Assembly: GCF_905171775.1 (NCBI RefSeq) | Contig: NC_053489.1 | Span: forward strand, 153,468,142 to 153,532,141 | DNA: 64,000 nt | Direction: 5' to 3' | DNA from: Rana temporaria | Taxonomy: Eukaryota > Chordata > Amphibia > Anura > Ranidae | Shown: piece by piece, positions 11,301-22,450 of the stretch | How the letters are laid out: each line of letters begins with the position of its first letter | Numbering within the stretch: position 1 is the stretch's first letter | The notes under the pieces: generated by a model | Told to the model about the DNA's origin: nothing | What the model saw: only the letters and a program-made list of their open reading frames with translations | The model's database searches: none | Made by a program: the position numbers and the translations under genes

Positions 11301-12168
11301 GGAAACCCCTAATCTTCTGGCCACACACTGTCTCTCTGGCACCACAGTTAAAACTTACGAGGTTCTACAACAAGAAAGGAAAGAGGCTTTACCTGGCTTT
11401 TGGTTGTATCTACAACTAAGAGATTTCCTGGTTAATACCAAATCCCGCTCCTCATTCTATCTCCCTCTGACAGCTCTTGAAAACATTTGCCATAAAAGAT
11501 CACAGGTACCACATACCACTTCCCTGGCTTACTCATGGTTAAATCAACCACTACCTAATGAAACCAACAAACACAAATTAAAATGGGAAGGTGACCTGGG
11601 GATATTGATAGAAGATGCAGCCTGGGAAAAAGCATGTGTCATGGCACATAAATGCTCATTGAGCACTAAGTACCAGGAAATCTCGTACAAGATCCTCACC
11701 CAATGGTACATTACACCACAGAAAGCTAAAAAGTGGTTCCACACAAACTCTGATGTGTGCTGGCGCTGTGAGAGGGAGGTTGGCTCCTTTCTACATATAT
11801 GGTGGGACTGCCAGCAAATTCTTGGGTATTGGAAGGGGGTGGTTGAGTGGACCAGGCACATCACAGAGACTTCTATTACACTTGACGCTGCCGCATGCCT
11901 GCTCCACATCAACCGTCTCCCTATCAGTAGGTACAAGAAAACTCTCACCAGACATTTACTAAATGCGGCCAAAACTCTCATCCCCCTACACTGGAAGTCC
12001 AGACAGTCCCCAACAATCAAGGACTGGCTGGACAGAGTGTCATTCATATACAAAATGGAAGAGATACTGGCAATGAAAAAGGAATCCAGTGACGGATTTA
12101 ATGCTCTTTGGCAACCATGGTTTTTGTTCACATCATCCACTGAATTCCATGTACTAAAAGCAGGATAG
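8373..12168 (+). pseudogene. E2 ORF2: endonuclease and reverse transcriptase, two lesions
   Basis: This is the L1-type ORF2 polyprotein that nicks target DNA and primes reverse transcription there. The AP-endonuclease domain comes first: HNING (15-19), QETHF (44-48), GGDFNIP (about 145), YSRIDMIFVS (about 205) and DHAP. The RT follows: FRPISLLNVDLKLLAK, TDAEKAFDRISWDY (about 10183), NGTRQGCPLSP (about 10354) and catalytic YADD (about 10489). A C-terminal CCHC motif, CWRCEREVGSFLHIWWDC, lies at about 11758. A TAG at 9072-9074 replaces the residue before DHAP, and a frameshift near 9610-9620 sits just before LYNL. Otherwise the frame is open over about 1,260 codons. It is probably inactive but recent. 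Confidence 0.93.
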
Positions 12169-12512
12169 TTCACCATTGCCCAATTAACCGACAAGATTTT
12201 AAATGTATGATATCAATGCATTCTCAGTGTGTTCTGCCTAAATAGCAAATAACAGAAAGCTGCTCATATATATTTCCCCTAGCATTTCCTACCTGTCCTC
12301 CCTTACCCCCTCTCTCCCCACCTCTCCCCCACCCTCTCCTTTTCCCTCAGTAATTATCACAGTAACTAGATATCGGACCCTGTTCTTCTGTATTTTACCT
12401 CTACTTAAGATACCAACTGTTATAAGTCTAGACATTGATGTTACCTTTCATTACTATGTACAAAACTTACATTTGTATAAATTGTAAAAGAAATGTCACT
12501 TGTATACTATGT

Positions 12513-13720
12513 TTAACCTCTTGACCACCGCCCCATGTCAAAAAGACGTCCTCTTTTTAAAGTTGAATATCTCGATAACGGCAGCAGCTGCTGCCACAAC
12601 CGAGATATTCATCTTTTCAGGGGGCGGTGGTGTACACGATAACGGCGGTCTCCGCGGCGGATTCGCCGCGAGATCGCCGTTATCGGTGGCGGGAGAGGGG
12701 CCCCCCCCCCCTCCCGCCGCTCTCCCGCGCCCTCCGCCGCTTACCGGAGCCGTCGGTAGCGGCGGAGGGGATCGGATGTGTCCGGCAGCTGAGCGGGGAC
12801 GGGACTGAAGGAGAAATCTCCTTCACCCGTCCTCATAGCTCTGCTGGGCGGAAGTGACGTCAAAACGTCAGTCCCGCCCAGCCTCTTAAAGAAACATTTT
12901 TTTTTTTGTCATTTGAAAAAATGACATTTTTTTTTTTATTTTTTTTTTTGCATTTAAGTCTAATTATGAGATCTGAGGTCTTTTTGACCCCAGATCTCAT
13001 ATTTAAGAGGACCTGTCATGCTTTTTTCTATTACAAGGGATGTTTACATTCCTTGTAATAGGAATAAAAGTGATCAATTTTTTTTTTTTTTCCAGTGTAA
13101 AAAATTATAAAACTAAATAAAAATAAATAAGAAAACCCAAAAAAAATTTTTTAAAGCGCCCCGTCCCGACGAGCTCGCGCGCAGAAGCAAACGCATACGC
13201 GAGTAGCGCCCGCATATGAAAACGGTATTCAAACCACACAAGTGAGGTATCGCCGCAATCGTTAGAGTGAGAGCAATAATTCTAGCCCTAGACCTACTCT
13301 GCAACTCAAAAAATGCAACCTGTAGAATTTTTTAAACGTCGCCTATCGAGATTTTTAAGGGTAAAAGTTTGACGCCATGCCACGAGCGGGCGCAATTTTT
13401 AAGCGTGACATGTTGGGTATCATTTTACTCGGCGTATCATTATCTTTCACAATATATAAAAAAATTGGGCAAAATGTATTGTTGTCTTATTTTTTAATTC
13501 AAAAAAGTGATTTTTATCCAAAAAAAGTGCGCTTGTAAGACCGCTGCGCAAATACGGTATGACAAAAAGTATTGCAATGACTGCCATTTTATTCCCTAGG
13601 ATGTCTGCTAAAAAAAAATATATATTGTTTGGGGGTTCTGATTAATTTTCTAGCAAAAAAATTGTGATTTTCACATGAAGGAGAGAAGTGCCAGAATTAA
13701 CCCGGTGGGCAAGTGGTTAA
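12513..13720. mobile_element. TTAA-flanked piggyBac-like non-autonomous element in E2 3'UTR
   Basis: TTAA at 12513-12516 begins TTAACCTCTTGACCACCG and the right end is GGTGGGCAAGTGGTTAA (TTAA at 13717-13720), an imperfect inverted repeat. Target TTAA duplication fits piggyBac. The interior is GC-rich on the left and has poly-T tracts near 12895-12950 and 13080. No transposase is encoded. It interrupts the E2 3'UTR between CTATGT and the AATAAA-poly(A) end. Confidence 0.7.
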
Positions 13721-13760
13721 GCTTTCAATAAATACCTTGATTGGGAAAAAAAAAAAAAAT

Positions 13761-13770
13761 AAATCTCTCC
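13761..13770. repeat. Target-site duplication of E2, right copy
   Basis: AAATCTCTCC, identical to 5615-5624. E1 ORF1 resumes within it. Confidence 0.9.
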
Positions 13771-14023
13771 AAGGCAACTATGGAGAACCGGCGGCAACTG
13801 GCCACGATTACGAAGGCTCTTCAGAACCATCATATTCCATAAAAATGGGGGTTCCCCACCAAGTTGTTAATTACATTTCAGAGCAAAACCCATGTGATAC
13901 GCACGCTTCAAGCGGGCCTTCAACTGCTGAAACTCTGGCGCATAATCCCAGAGGAAAACCCTAGGCCACCTTCCTCTCCTCCTTCTCAAATGGAAGCCGA
14001 CTGGTCCCTACAAGATGCCTGAT
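13771..14023 (+). pseudogene. E1 ORF1, C-terminal segment
   Basis: After the duplication the frame continues with TMENRRQLATITKALQNHH and then WGFPTKLL, which aligns with TLQKRRNLNTITKALRNHN and WGFPTKLI in E3. One in-frame TAA at 13840-13842 sits where other copies have Tyr. It ends with a Pro/Ser-rich tail. This is the ORF1 C-terminal domain cut off by E2. The 350 bp downstream to ORF2 hold nothing else recognisable. Confidence 0.87.
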
Positions 14024-14372
14024 CCTTCCTGTTTACGTCTAAAACCCTTTTAGTTTCATAGCCGGGTCACAGCGGATCTATGACTCTTCCAAGCCTTTCT
14101 TTCCATCCACTAGATCCAAGTTCTTGGACTCCACTGGTGGAAATCCCCCCTGTTTGTGCAGTCTTAGCAGTATCTCTGCACATTGATCCTGTATTGTTCA
14201 CGGGCTCCCCTTTTTTTTCCCTGCCCTCCCCGCTCTGCATCAGCTCTTACTGAACTTTCTGAACCCCTCACCACAATCTACGCTCCCTTGGAATAAGCGC
14301 TTTGAGCGATTACCTTCCTCCACATCTGGTGTTGCTGACTTACCATCGAGGACCATCACCCATAGCCATACC

Positions 14373-14714
14373 ATGCCGATCAAAGTGTTTTCACTAAATG
14401 TCAAGGGCCTCAACAGCTCTCAGAAATGATCTACTTTACAAAGAGAGCTAAAAAAACAAAATGTGGACATTGTCTTCATCCAGGAGACACACTTTGCAGA
14501 ATCTAAAACCCCCAAACTTAATCTCAAAGACTATGACACCTTATTTCTCGCCTCAAACACTAGAAAAAAGAATGGAGTACTGACGGCTATCCGAGATACC
14601 TTACAATTTCAACACCTTCATACCCTTGCAGACCCGCAAGGCCGGTACATAATTCTCATTTGCTCCATCGCTCAAACCACCTATACCCTGGTCAATATTT
14701 ATGGCCCAAACTCT
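14373..14714 (+). pseudogene. E1 ORF2, N-terminal endonuclease segment
   Basis: ATG at 14373 gives MPIKVFSLNVKGLNS, the start of the AP-endonuclease fold, followed by QETHFAESKTPKL, GVLTAIRD, ADPQGRYIILI and LVNIYGPNS. A TGA at 14427-14429 interrupts early. The frame is cut at 14714 by E4 and resumes at 19022. Confidence 0.88.
14677..14714. repeat. Target-site duplication of E4, left copy (38 bp)
   Basis: The block from CCACCTATACCCTGG to CCAAACTCT is repeated at 18984-19021 with one mismatch (A/G). Confidence 0.9.
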
Positions 14715-15098
14715 TTTTTTTTTTAATATTACTTTTTATTTATTTTACTTTGCCCAGCAGTTGACAAGGTAGATATCAAACAACAGAATAAAAAAGGAAC
14801 AGTGTACAGACAGTGTAAAACCCCAAAATATAATTTCTTACTCCTAATTCCCCTTAGTCTAGCCCCTCTTCCCCCCGCCCCCCCCCCCAATTCTTGATGG
14901 ATATGTGTTTGTTTTGGTTGCCTAGGAGAGTAAAAGGATAATCCACTCAAAGGGATATAGTATGCTCTTAGTTGTGAGAAGTTAGAGAGATTCCGTACTC
15001 TAAAAAATAGGAGGGATCAGCGAGTGAAACAGGGATATCAAAGATGTGCTGGAAGGGCGGAGCCTTAAGGACCCATGGTAAATAGCACCACCGGTTCT

Positions 15099-16157
15099 TT
15101 ATGGAGGAAAGCCCATTGCCCCTAACCAAGGTCCCCAAATGTTCCCAAATTTTCGATGGTTACCTTGTCTGGTAAGACACACTCTTTCGCTGCAAATTGT
15201 CGCGTTAATAGTTGCTACCCAGTTTTCTACTGACGAAGGGGAATGTGCCTGCCATTTCTGGGCAATTAGCTTGCGTGCCTGAAATAGGCATCTCAATACA
15301 GCTACCAGATTGCCTGGTGCAACTCTGTTTTCCTCTATAACCCCTAACAGGCAGGTTGCAGCCACTGGTTTGAGAGAGGACCTAAAGAATTTATTAACCG
15401 TTTCTATAATCTCCACCCAGTACCTGAATAATTTCGGGCACTTCCAGACCATGTGTATAAAGTCCCCTGTTGCATGCCCCGTCTCTCCCATCCCCAAGAT
15501 TTCTCGAATGCCCATTACTTCCCCTAAGTTTTTATTATCCCATAGGGGAGAAAATTCTGTTACCCCTACATACCCCATAAATGCCTTCGTTGTCTGCCAT
15601 ATTTTACTCACTAGATTTACAGTCAGACATATATAGAAAAAAGGAGTCTGCCTCTACAGTTTCCACCAAAAACTTGTGTGGTGTGGTGACCCTGTTAACA
15701 TCAAACAACTATTAGCGTTGCCTCTCCTTAGGGTTCCACAACCCGCTAATTGTTGCAAATGAGATGCCAAAAAAATATAATCTGGGGTGTGGAACCGCCA
15801 TGCCCCCCTCTTTGATGGGAAGTTGCATAGTTTGTAAACTTATCCTAGATTGTCCGCCCCTCCATATTAGTTCTCTAAATAATGACTCTATTCTCCTGAA
15901 CCACATTTTCCCTATCCACACCGGGGAGTTGTGAAGCAGATATAATATCTGTGGTTGCCAAATCATTTTTACTAAATTGCAGCGTCCTGCTGCGGACAGA
16001 GGGAGGCGTTTCCAAATATCGCATTTATGTTTTAGTTTTTGTAGTAAAGGGACTAGATTGTTGTTTACATATTGACTTGTGTCCTTGGTGACCCAAATCC
16101 CCAAACATTTTAATTTGGTGACAACTTTTAATTGAGAGACACCTACAGTAGGTGTTT
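15099..16157 (-). pseudogene. E4 ORF2, C-terminal part
   Basis: Minus-strand frames encode the thumb and C-terminal domain of L1-like ORF2: KLKCLGIWVTKD, RCNLVKMIWQPQILYLLHNSP, LIWRGGQSRISL and KEGGMAVPHPRLY (16157-15712). In another frame DFIHMVWKCPKLFRYWVEII and later residues follow, to the stop near 15099. The CCHC-type region keeps HMVWKC, but the first cysteines are not in the open frame. At least one frameshift lies between 15611 and 15712. Confidence 0.8.
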
Positions 16158-16268
16158 GTGATATTGTGCTTTTAGCACGACAGCGTCGCGCTGATACTCG
16201 GCGACAGGGTGCCGAGATCTCCCCGACACCTCGCACTCACTGGAATAGTGACAGCACATCCCAGCAAG

Positions 16269-17393
16269 CGCGTCATAGAAGCGACGGGAGATCCGACTTG
16301 GATTCCCGCCAATTCTACACGTGTGCGGCGTTTGTTATGAATCCTGAGGGGGAAGTCCCCGCCGGATTTTAAATAAAAATCCGGCATGGGTCCCCCCCTC
16401 AGGAGCATACCGGGCCCTTAGGTCTGTTATGGGTTGTAAGGAGAGCCCCCCTACGCTGAAAAAAACGGCGTAGGGGGTCCCCCTACAATCCATACCAGAC
16501 CCGTATCCAAAGCACGCTACCCGGCCAGCCAGGAAGGGAGTGGGGACGAGCGAGCGCCCCCCCCCCTCCTGAGCCGTACCAGGCTGCATGCCCTCAACAT
16601 GGGGGGGTTGGGTGCTCTGGGGCAGGGGGGCGCACTGCGGCCCCCCCACCTCAGAGCACCCTGTCCCCATGTTGATGAGGACAGGGCCCCTTCCCGACAA
16701 CCCTGGCCGTTGGTTGTCGGGGTATGCGGGCGGGAGGCTTATCGGAATCTGGGAGCCCCCTTTAATAAGGGGGCCCCCAGATACCGGCCCCCCACCCTAA
16801 GTGAATGAGTATGGGGTACATCGTACCCCTACCCATTCACCTGCAAGAAAAGTGGTAAAAACACAAATAAACCACACAGGGTATTAAAATATTTTATTTT
16901 TCTGCTCCGGAGGCCTCCCCTGTCTTCTTTATTAGCTCTTTTACCAGGGGAGGCTTCTTCTTTGACGTCTTCGGGTGGGTGGGGGCCTCCGTCTGGTTCT
17001 CTTCCACCGCCGGGGGGGGTCGCTTTTAAAAAAGCCCCCACCCCCCGGCGGGTTTCCTCCGGCGTCTTCGGCGGGGCTCTTCTTCTTCCGCTATCCCGAC
17101 GGGTCTTCTCAACTCTCCGGGGGTCTCCTTCTGTCTTCGCCGCTCTTGACTCGGCGCACCCCGGTTCTTCGTCTCGCTGTCCGGTGTCTTCTTCCGTGAT
17201 GTACGTCTTCTCCTTCCGTGCTGTGATGAGTTCTTCTTCCGTGCTGTGACGTCATGTTCTTCACTTCTCTTCTTCTCCCGATGTTGACTCGCCGGTCCTC
17301 CTCGCTGAAATGACGGATGCGCGCCTTGCATCGGACCTATATAGGCCTCACAGTCCCATCATGCTCTGTACCTACCCATGTGATACCTACCCA
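16269..17393 (+). repeat. Palindrome 1, left arm
   Basis: It starts CGTCATAGAAGCGACGGG and runs to the centre at CCCACGTGG (about 17390-17398). Its sequence recurs in reverse complement over 17394-18525, and long stretches are identical, such as 16599-16808 versus 17987-18196. It is GC-rich with poly-C/poly-G runs and shares blocks with palindrome 2 (for example CTTAGGTCTG then TATGGGTTGTAAGGAGA). Confidence 0.9.
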
Positions 17394-18525
17394 CGTGGTA
17401 GGTATCACATGGGTAGGTACAGAGCATGATGGGACTGTGAGGCCTATATAGGTCCGACGCACCCGCGCACCTGTCATTGCAGAGAGGAGCCGGCGACGTG
17501 TCAACACCGGGAGAAGGAGAGAAGTGAAGAACATGACGTCACAGCGCGGAAGAAGAACTCATCACAGCACGGAAGGAGAAGACGTACATCACGGAAGAAG
17601 ACACCGGACAGCGAGGCGAAGAACCGGGGTGCGCCGAGTCAAGAGCGGAGAGCGGCGAAGACAGAAGGAGACCCCCGGAGAGTTGAGAAGACCCGTCGGG
17701 ATAGCGGAAGAAGAAGAGCCCCGCCGAAGACGCCGGAGGAAACCCGCCGGGGGGTGGGGGCTTTTTTAAAAGCGACCCCCCCCGGCGGTGGAAGAGAACC
17801 AGACGGCGGCCCCCACCCACCCGAAGACGTCAAAGAAGAAGCCTCCCCTGGTAAAAGAGCTAATAAAGAAGACAGGGGAGGCCTCCGGAGCAGAAAAATA
17901 AAATATTTTAATACCCTGTGTGGTTTATTTGTGTTTTTACCACTTTTCTTGCAGGTGAATGGGTAGGGGTACGATGTACCCCATACTCATTCACTTAGGG
18001 TGGGGGGCCGGTATCTGGGGGCCCCCTTATTAAAGGGGGCTCCCAGATTCCGATAAGCCTCCCGCCCGCATACCCCGACAACCAACGGCCAGGGTTGTCG
18101 GGAAGGGGCCCTGTCCTCATCAACATGGGGACAGGGTGCTCTGAGGTGGGGGGGCCGCAGTGCGCCCCCCTGCCCCAGAGCACCCAACCCCCCCATGTTG
18201 AGGGCATGCAGCCTGGTACGGCTCAGGAGGGGGGGGGGGCGCTCGCTCGTCCCCACTCCCTTCCTGGCTGGCCGGGTAGCGTGCTTTGGATACGGGTCTG
18301 GTATGGATTGTAGGGGGACCCCCTACGCCGTTTTTTTCGGCGTAGGGGGGCTCTCCTTACAACCCATAACAGACCTAAGGGCCCGGTATGCTCCTGAGGG
18401 GGGACCCATGCCGGATTTTTATTTAAAATCCGGCGGGGACTTCCCCCTCAGGATTCATAACAAACGCCGCACACGTGTAGAATTGGCGGGAATCCAAGTC
18501 GGATCTCCCGTCGCTTCTATGACGG
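17394..18525 (-). repeat. Palindrome 1, right arm
   Basis: Reverse complement of the left arm, ending CCCGTCGCTTCTATGACG. Small differences cluster near the centre (17290-17500). Confidence 0.9.
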
Positions 18526-18634
18526 CTCTGTCTCCATCGCGGCAAGCCAGCTCGGCGCTGGCTCCCGCGATGGGGCTCGTAGGTGCTCAATCTCGCCGAG
18601 AAAGAGAGCGAGATTGACACAAAATCGGGTTCAC

Positions 18635-18983
18635 CTACTGTAGTATTGTCTGAGCATCAAGTGGGTCAAGAGGTAACAAAGCCGACTTTTCCCAATTGAT
18701 GGTCAGACCTGAAAACTGACCAAATTTCCCAACCATTTGCATTACTGCATCTAGTGAGGCTTCTACATCTCCTAGAAAAAACAGGACATCGTCCGCAAAC
18801 AGTGCTATCCTCTCCTCCCCTGACCGTCTTCTAAACCCCTGCATGTCAGTCTGTGATCTAGTCATTATTGCCAAGGGCTCCATAGCAAGGGCGAACAAGA
18901 GGGAGGAGAGAAGACAGCCCTGTCTCGTTCCTCTCTCCAAGTAAAAACTTTCTGAAAGCTCATTGTTTATTTTAATTTTTACT
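18635..18983 (-). pseudogene. E4 ORF2, reverse-transcriptase core fragment
   Basis: The minus frame encodes a block of L1-like RT palm: VKIKINNELSESF, GTRQGCLLSSLLFALAMEPLA and catalytic FADDVLFFL (Asp pair near 18791), ending at LDPLDAQTILQ where the palindromic element enters. The 5' truncation point abuts the 38-bp duplication. Confidence 0.88.
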
Positions 18984-19021
18984 CCACCTATACCCTGGTC
19001 AATATTTATGGCCCGAACTCT
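18984..19021. repeat. Target-site duplication of E4, right copy (38 bp)
   Basis: Matches 14677-14714 with one mismatch; E1 ORF2 continues in it with LVNIYGPNSRPLL. Confidence 0.9.
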
Positions 19022-22000
19022 AGACCACTGCTCTTTATTCGACGACTTTTCAAGAAGGTCAACAACTTGCGACAAGGTAATTTAGTAATGGGCGGTGACC
19101 TGAACATTATTAGCGACCCAAACATGGATACCTCTAGTACAAAAGGTCACCGGCGGCTGGCTCTGAATCCCCTGCTTAGCGAACTAGATCTCTTTGATGT
19201 ATGGAGAGCAGAACATGACTACATGTACTTTTCCAACCCACAGCTATCCTATTCCCGAATTGACACCTTCCTGGTAGACAAATGGACTCTCCAGAATGTC
19301 ATGAACTCTGAAATTGGTCTCATATCCTGGTCGGACCATGCCCCTATCTCAATGATCCTTGGTGATCTAGGACCAGGACCACCGAGGATATGGAGACTGG
19401 ACACCTCCCTATTAGAGGACCCCAAAGTCCTCAGAGAAATAGAGCTTGAGCACCAATCTTTCTTTGAATTTAACGACCTGCCTGGAACCGACAGATTCAC
19501 ACTCTGGTCATCATACAAAGCTTACCTCTGTGGATTTTTTATTAAGCTGAGGAAACGAGCGAGACATCAGAGGACCTGGCAGATTGACAAGGTTATGTCT
19601 AGCATTTTAGATATAGAAAACCTAAATAAATCCTCCCCCTCCCACAAGAACTCTATTAAGCTCTTGGAGCTAGGACAACAACTGCGTATCCTCTTGCTAC
19701 ACAAATTCGAAAGTAACTTCAAGTACTCTAAGGCTACTTTCTATGCATTAGGCAATAGAGCCGGATCACTCCTAGCGCGCCAAGTCAAGGCCCAACGTAC
19801 AAAAGCCAAAATACACTCTCTTAGACACCCCACTTCGAAAACAACTTTTAACTAATCCCCAAAAAATTGCTAATGCGTTTAGCGAATTTTACGCATCCCT
19901 CTATAACCTTAAAAATGACCCTCTTACTCCCCAACCCACAATAGAACAGATTCGTAGCTTTCTAGATTCGATCCCATTACCTTCCATCTCAAATGCGCAA
20001 ATTGAGAGTCTCTCTAGGCCGTTTACCACTGAAGAAATCCTCACAGCAATTAAAGCCCTCTCTCTTCACAAGTCTCCAGGAGAGGATGGCTTCTCTAACC
20101 CATTCTATAAAAAAATTGCCAAACTTTTGGCTCCCAAACTGACTGACCTCTTCAATGCTGCTGGTTCCTCTGGCTCTCTACCTACAGATATGCTGCGCTC
20201 ACTTATCTCACCCATGCCAAAGCCTGTGAAAGATGCCTCTTTAGCCTCTAACTTTAGGCCTATATCGCTCCTGAATACTGACACCAAGCTACTTGCCAAA
20301 GTTATTGCCAACAGACTGATGTTATTTCTGCCAGGGCTGGTTCACCCCGACCAATTTGGATTTGTCCCAGGCAGGCAAGCACCAGATGCAACTAGAAGAG
20401 TGCTCAACCTCATCCACCAGGCCGCTCAGAATCAAACGCCTTCTCTGCTTCTATCCCTTGACGCAGAGAAGGAGTTTGATAGAGTCCACTGGACGGTTTC
20501 TCCAGGAGGTGTTAACTAAATTTGGCATTACTAGATGGTTCCAGACCGCTATCCTCTCTTTATACTCCAACCCAACTGCCAAAGTACTCACTGGGGGGAT
20601 GTTATCCACACCTTTCGAAATTACTAACGGTACACGACAGGGGTGCCCCCTCTCCCCACTTATTTTTGCCCTGATAATGGAACCCTTGGCCTCTAAAATT
20701 AGATCTGACCCAAGAATTTCAGGCTTTCCCTGTAGTGGCTCAGACCACAAAATCAGTCTATTCGCAGACGACGTGGTCCTGATGGTCACTAATCCCGCCC
20801 AGTCCCTAACAAGCCATACAAGCCATCCTCCACCAATTTAGCTCTGTATCTTATTATAATCTCAATGCCACAAAATCCATAATCCTCCTCATACATCTCC
20901 CGCCACAAACGACTACCCGCCTGAAAGCCAACTTACCCTACATGTGGGTGAGAACATCCATCCTTTACTTGGGTATTCAGATTGCACCCAACCTTAAGCA
21001 ATTGATTCAACTAAATTTCCACACCTTCTCTCGTAACTTACCCATGCTACTAAAATCTCTGCGGAGCATAGGCCTCTCCACAGTGGGGCGTATAGCCACC
21101 TTCAAAATGATAATCCTGCCAAAGCTTCTTTATCTATTTAGGACACTTAGTCTACCGGTCCCTTACTCCCTCCTGACTTCTATTCAGAGCCAATTAACTA
21201 AATATATCTGGAACTCCAAACCGCCTAGATGTGCTGGTTACATATTTACTAGGCCCCATAGGAAGGGTGGGGTAGGACTGCCCCATATTGGAAATTACTA
21301 CTACGCTTCCATCTTGGACCAGCTGTACTTTTGGTGGCATCCTACGCCTGAGAAGCAATGGTCCATCATGGAAGCCTCCTACCAGCAGCCCGCTACCCTG
21401 CCGGACTACCTCTTGTTAACGTCAGCAGGCTACTCCCCAACTCTGCGGTACACTAACCCAATGATCTCTGCCTCTATTACGGCCTGGAAGAAACTTCTCA
21501 CTGTATACCCTCTCAATTCACCTAGAAAAACACTACCAATACCTCTTAGAGCCTTATCCTCCTGCATACCTGATATGAATCTCTCCCAGTGGCACTCTGC
21601 AGGCATACTAACTGTCGACGACATGTTACATCACAATTCACTACATACCTTTGAGGCTCTGCAAAATAAATTCAGACTACCTAGCTCAGAACTCTACACT
21701 TATACTTGAATCTCTCATTTCTTAAACACAACTAAACTACCTCCCACGGTACAAATCCCAGCACCAGTATACCTGTACTACTCCTCGACACAATTCCCTT
21801 CCAGAGGCATCTCCCGAATGTACTCTTGCCTTAGTGACGTTAGACCCTGCTCTCAAGTGCACTCTTTAAATAAATGGGCCGAAGAATTAAACAACCCTCT
21901 TAACCACGACCAGTGGATACAGGCATTTACGGAAACCCACAAAGCATCCCACTGCTCCACTCACTGGGAAGCCTATCAGAAAACCATTCACAGGTGGTAC

Positions 22001-22318
22001 CTCACGCCTTACCGGCTATCTAAAATGTACCCTGGCCACCCCCCTCCTGTTGTAGAAACTGTGGAAGTACAGGCTCCATTGCACATATTCTTTGGTTATG
22101 CAAATCCTTGAGCTCCTTCTGGAATCAAATATTTATGTTGATTTCCTCAATTGTTGGGACATCCTGGTCCCCATCCCCAGCTCTAGCCCTACTACATATC
22201 GTTATAGAAAAGATCCCACTAGCGGCTAGATGTGTTGTCATTCACTTACTCCATGCTGCCAAATTGAATATCACTAGACTTTGGAAATCTGCTACTGTTC
22301 CCTCCGTTTCCAACACTA
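19022..22318 (+). pseudogene. E1 ORF2, remainder of endonuclease, RT and C-terminus
   Basis: Endonuclease motifs continue (MGGDLNIISDPNMD, YSRIDTFLVDKW, SWSDHAPIS). RT motifs follow: PKPVKDASLASNFRPISLL, DAEKEFDRVHW, NGTRQGCPLSPLIFALIMEPLAS, and FADDVV at about 20761. The C-terminal part runs WGLPHIGNYYYASI-like sequence to RWYLTPYRLSKMYPG and LHAAKLNITRLWKSA. Four frame changes are needed (near 19852, 20490, 20810 and 21710). The usual EKAFDR motif has Glu in place of Ala (DAEKEFDR). Best matched to E3 ORF2, so E1 and E3 are the same lineage. It is dead. Confidence 0.9.
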
Positions 22319-22450
22319 TGGGCCCTTTCAAACGGAGCGGATCAGTAATGATCCGCTCCATGTGTCCGCTTTGCTCAGCGGACACCCAATGCGAACGGTG
22401 TGGTTGACGGTGCAACGGTCCGGCTGATGCCCCACTACACTACAGCGCAC
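22319..22450. mobile_element. hAT-like MITE fragment (GGGCCCTTTCA end)
   Basis: GGGCCCTTTCAAACGGAGCG and ATCAGTAATGATCCG match the inverted right end of the MITE at 60849-61246. No matching right terminus is visible, so it is a truncated copy. It interrupts the E1 ORF2 C-terminus near SVSNTM. Confidence 0.55.

Larger units (their letters stand above)
5625..13760 (+). mobile_element. E2: full-length Tx1/L1-clade LINE
   Basis: It begins with GGGGGCGTGGCTTGG, contains ORF1 (5725-6867), an unusually long inter-ORF spacer, ORF2 (8373-12168), a 3'UTR with AATAAA at 13727 and a poly(A) of about 14 A (13746-13759). A 10-bp duplication flanks it. The 3'UTR is split by a TTAA element (12513-13720). 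It belongs to a different lineage from E1 and E3 by ORF1 sequence. ORF1 is intact; ORF2 has one nonsense codon and one frameshift. Confidence 0.92.
16158..18627. mobile_element. Composite element with a 2.25-kb near-perfect palindrome
   Basis: It splits the E4 ORF2 frame at the sequence encoding DAQTILQ/VSQLK. CACCTAC occurs at both borders (16140 and about 18630), consistent with a 7-9 bp target duplication. Outer single-copy flanks of about 100 bp at each side, with small hairpins (for example around 18535-18580), enclose palindrome arms at 16269-17393 and 17394-18525. Arm-encoded ORFs are mirrored and not proteins. Confidence 0.75.
14715..18983 (-). mobile_element. E4: 5'-truncated minus-strand L1-like LINE
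   Basis: On the plus strand it begins with a poly-T run, the antisense poly(A), and carries ORF2 C-terminal sequence on the minus strand. Its 5' end is truncated within the RT, just before the motif GTRQGC. It is flanked by 38-bp direct repeats. A separate element (about 16158-18627) interrupts it; without that insert it is about 1.8 kb. It belongs to another L1-like lineage from E1. Confidence 0.88.

Noticed and set aside
16335..18617. Many Pro/Gly/Arg-rich ORFs on both strands
   Set aside because: They are mirror images produced by the palindrome arms and have no codon or domain signal.
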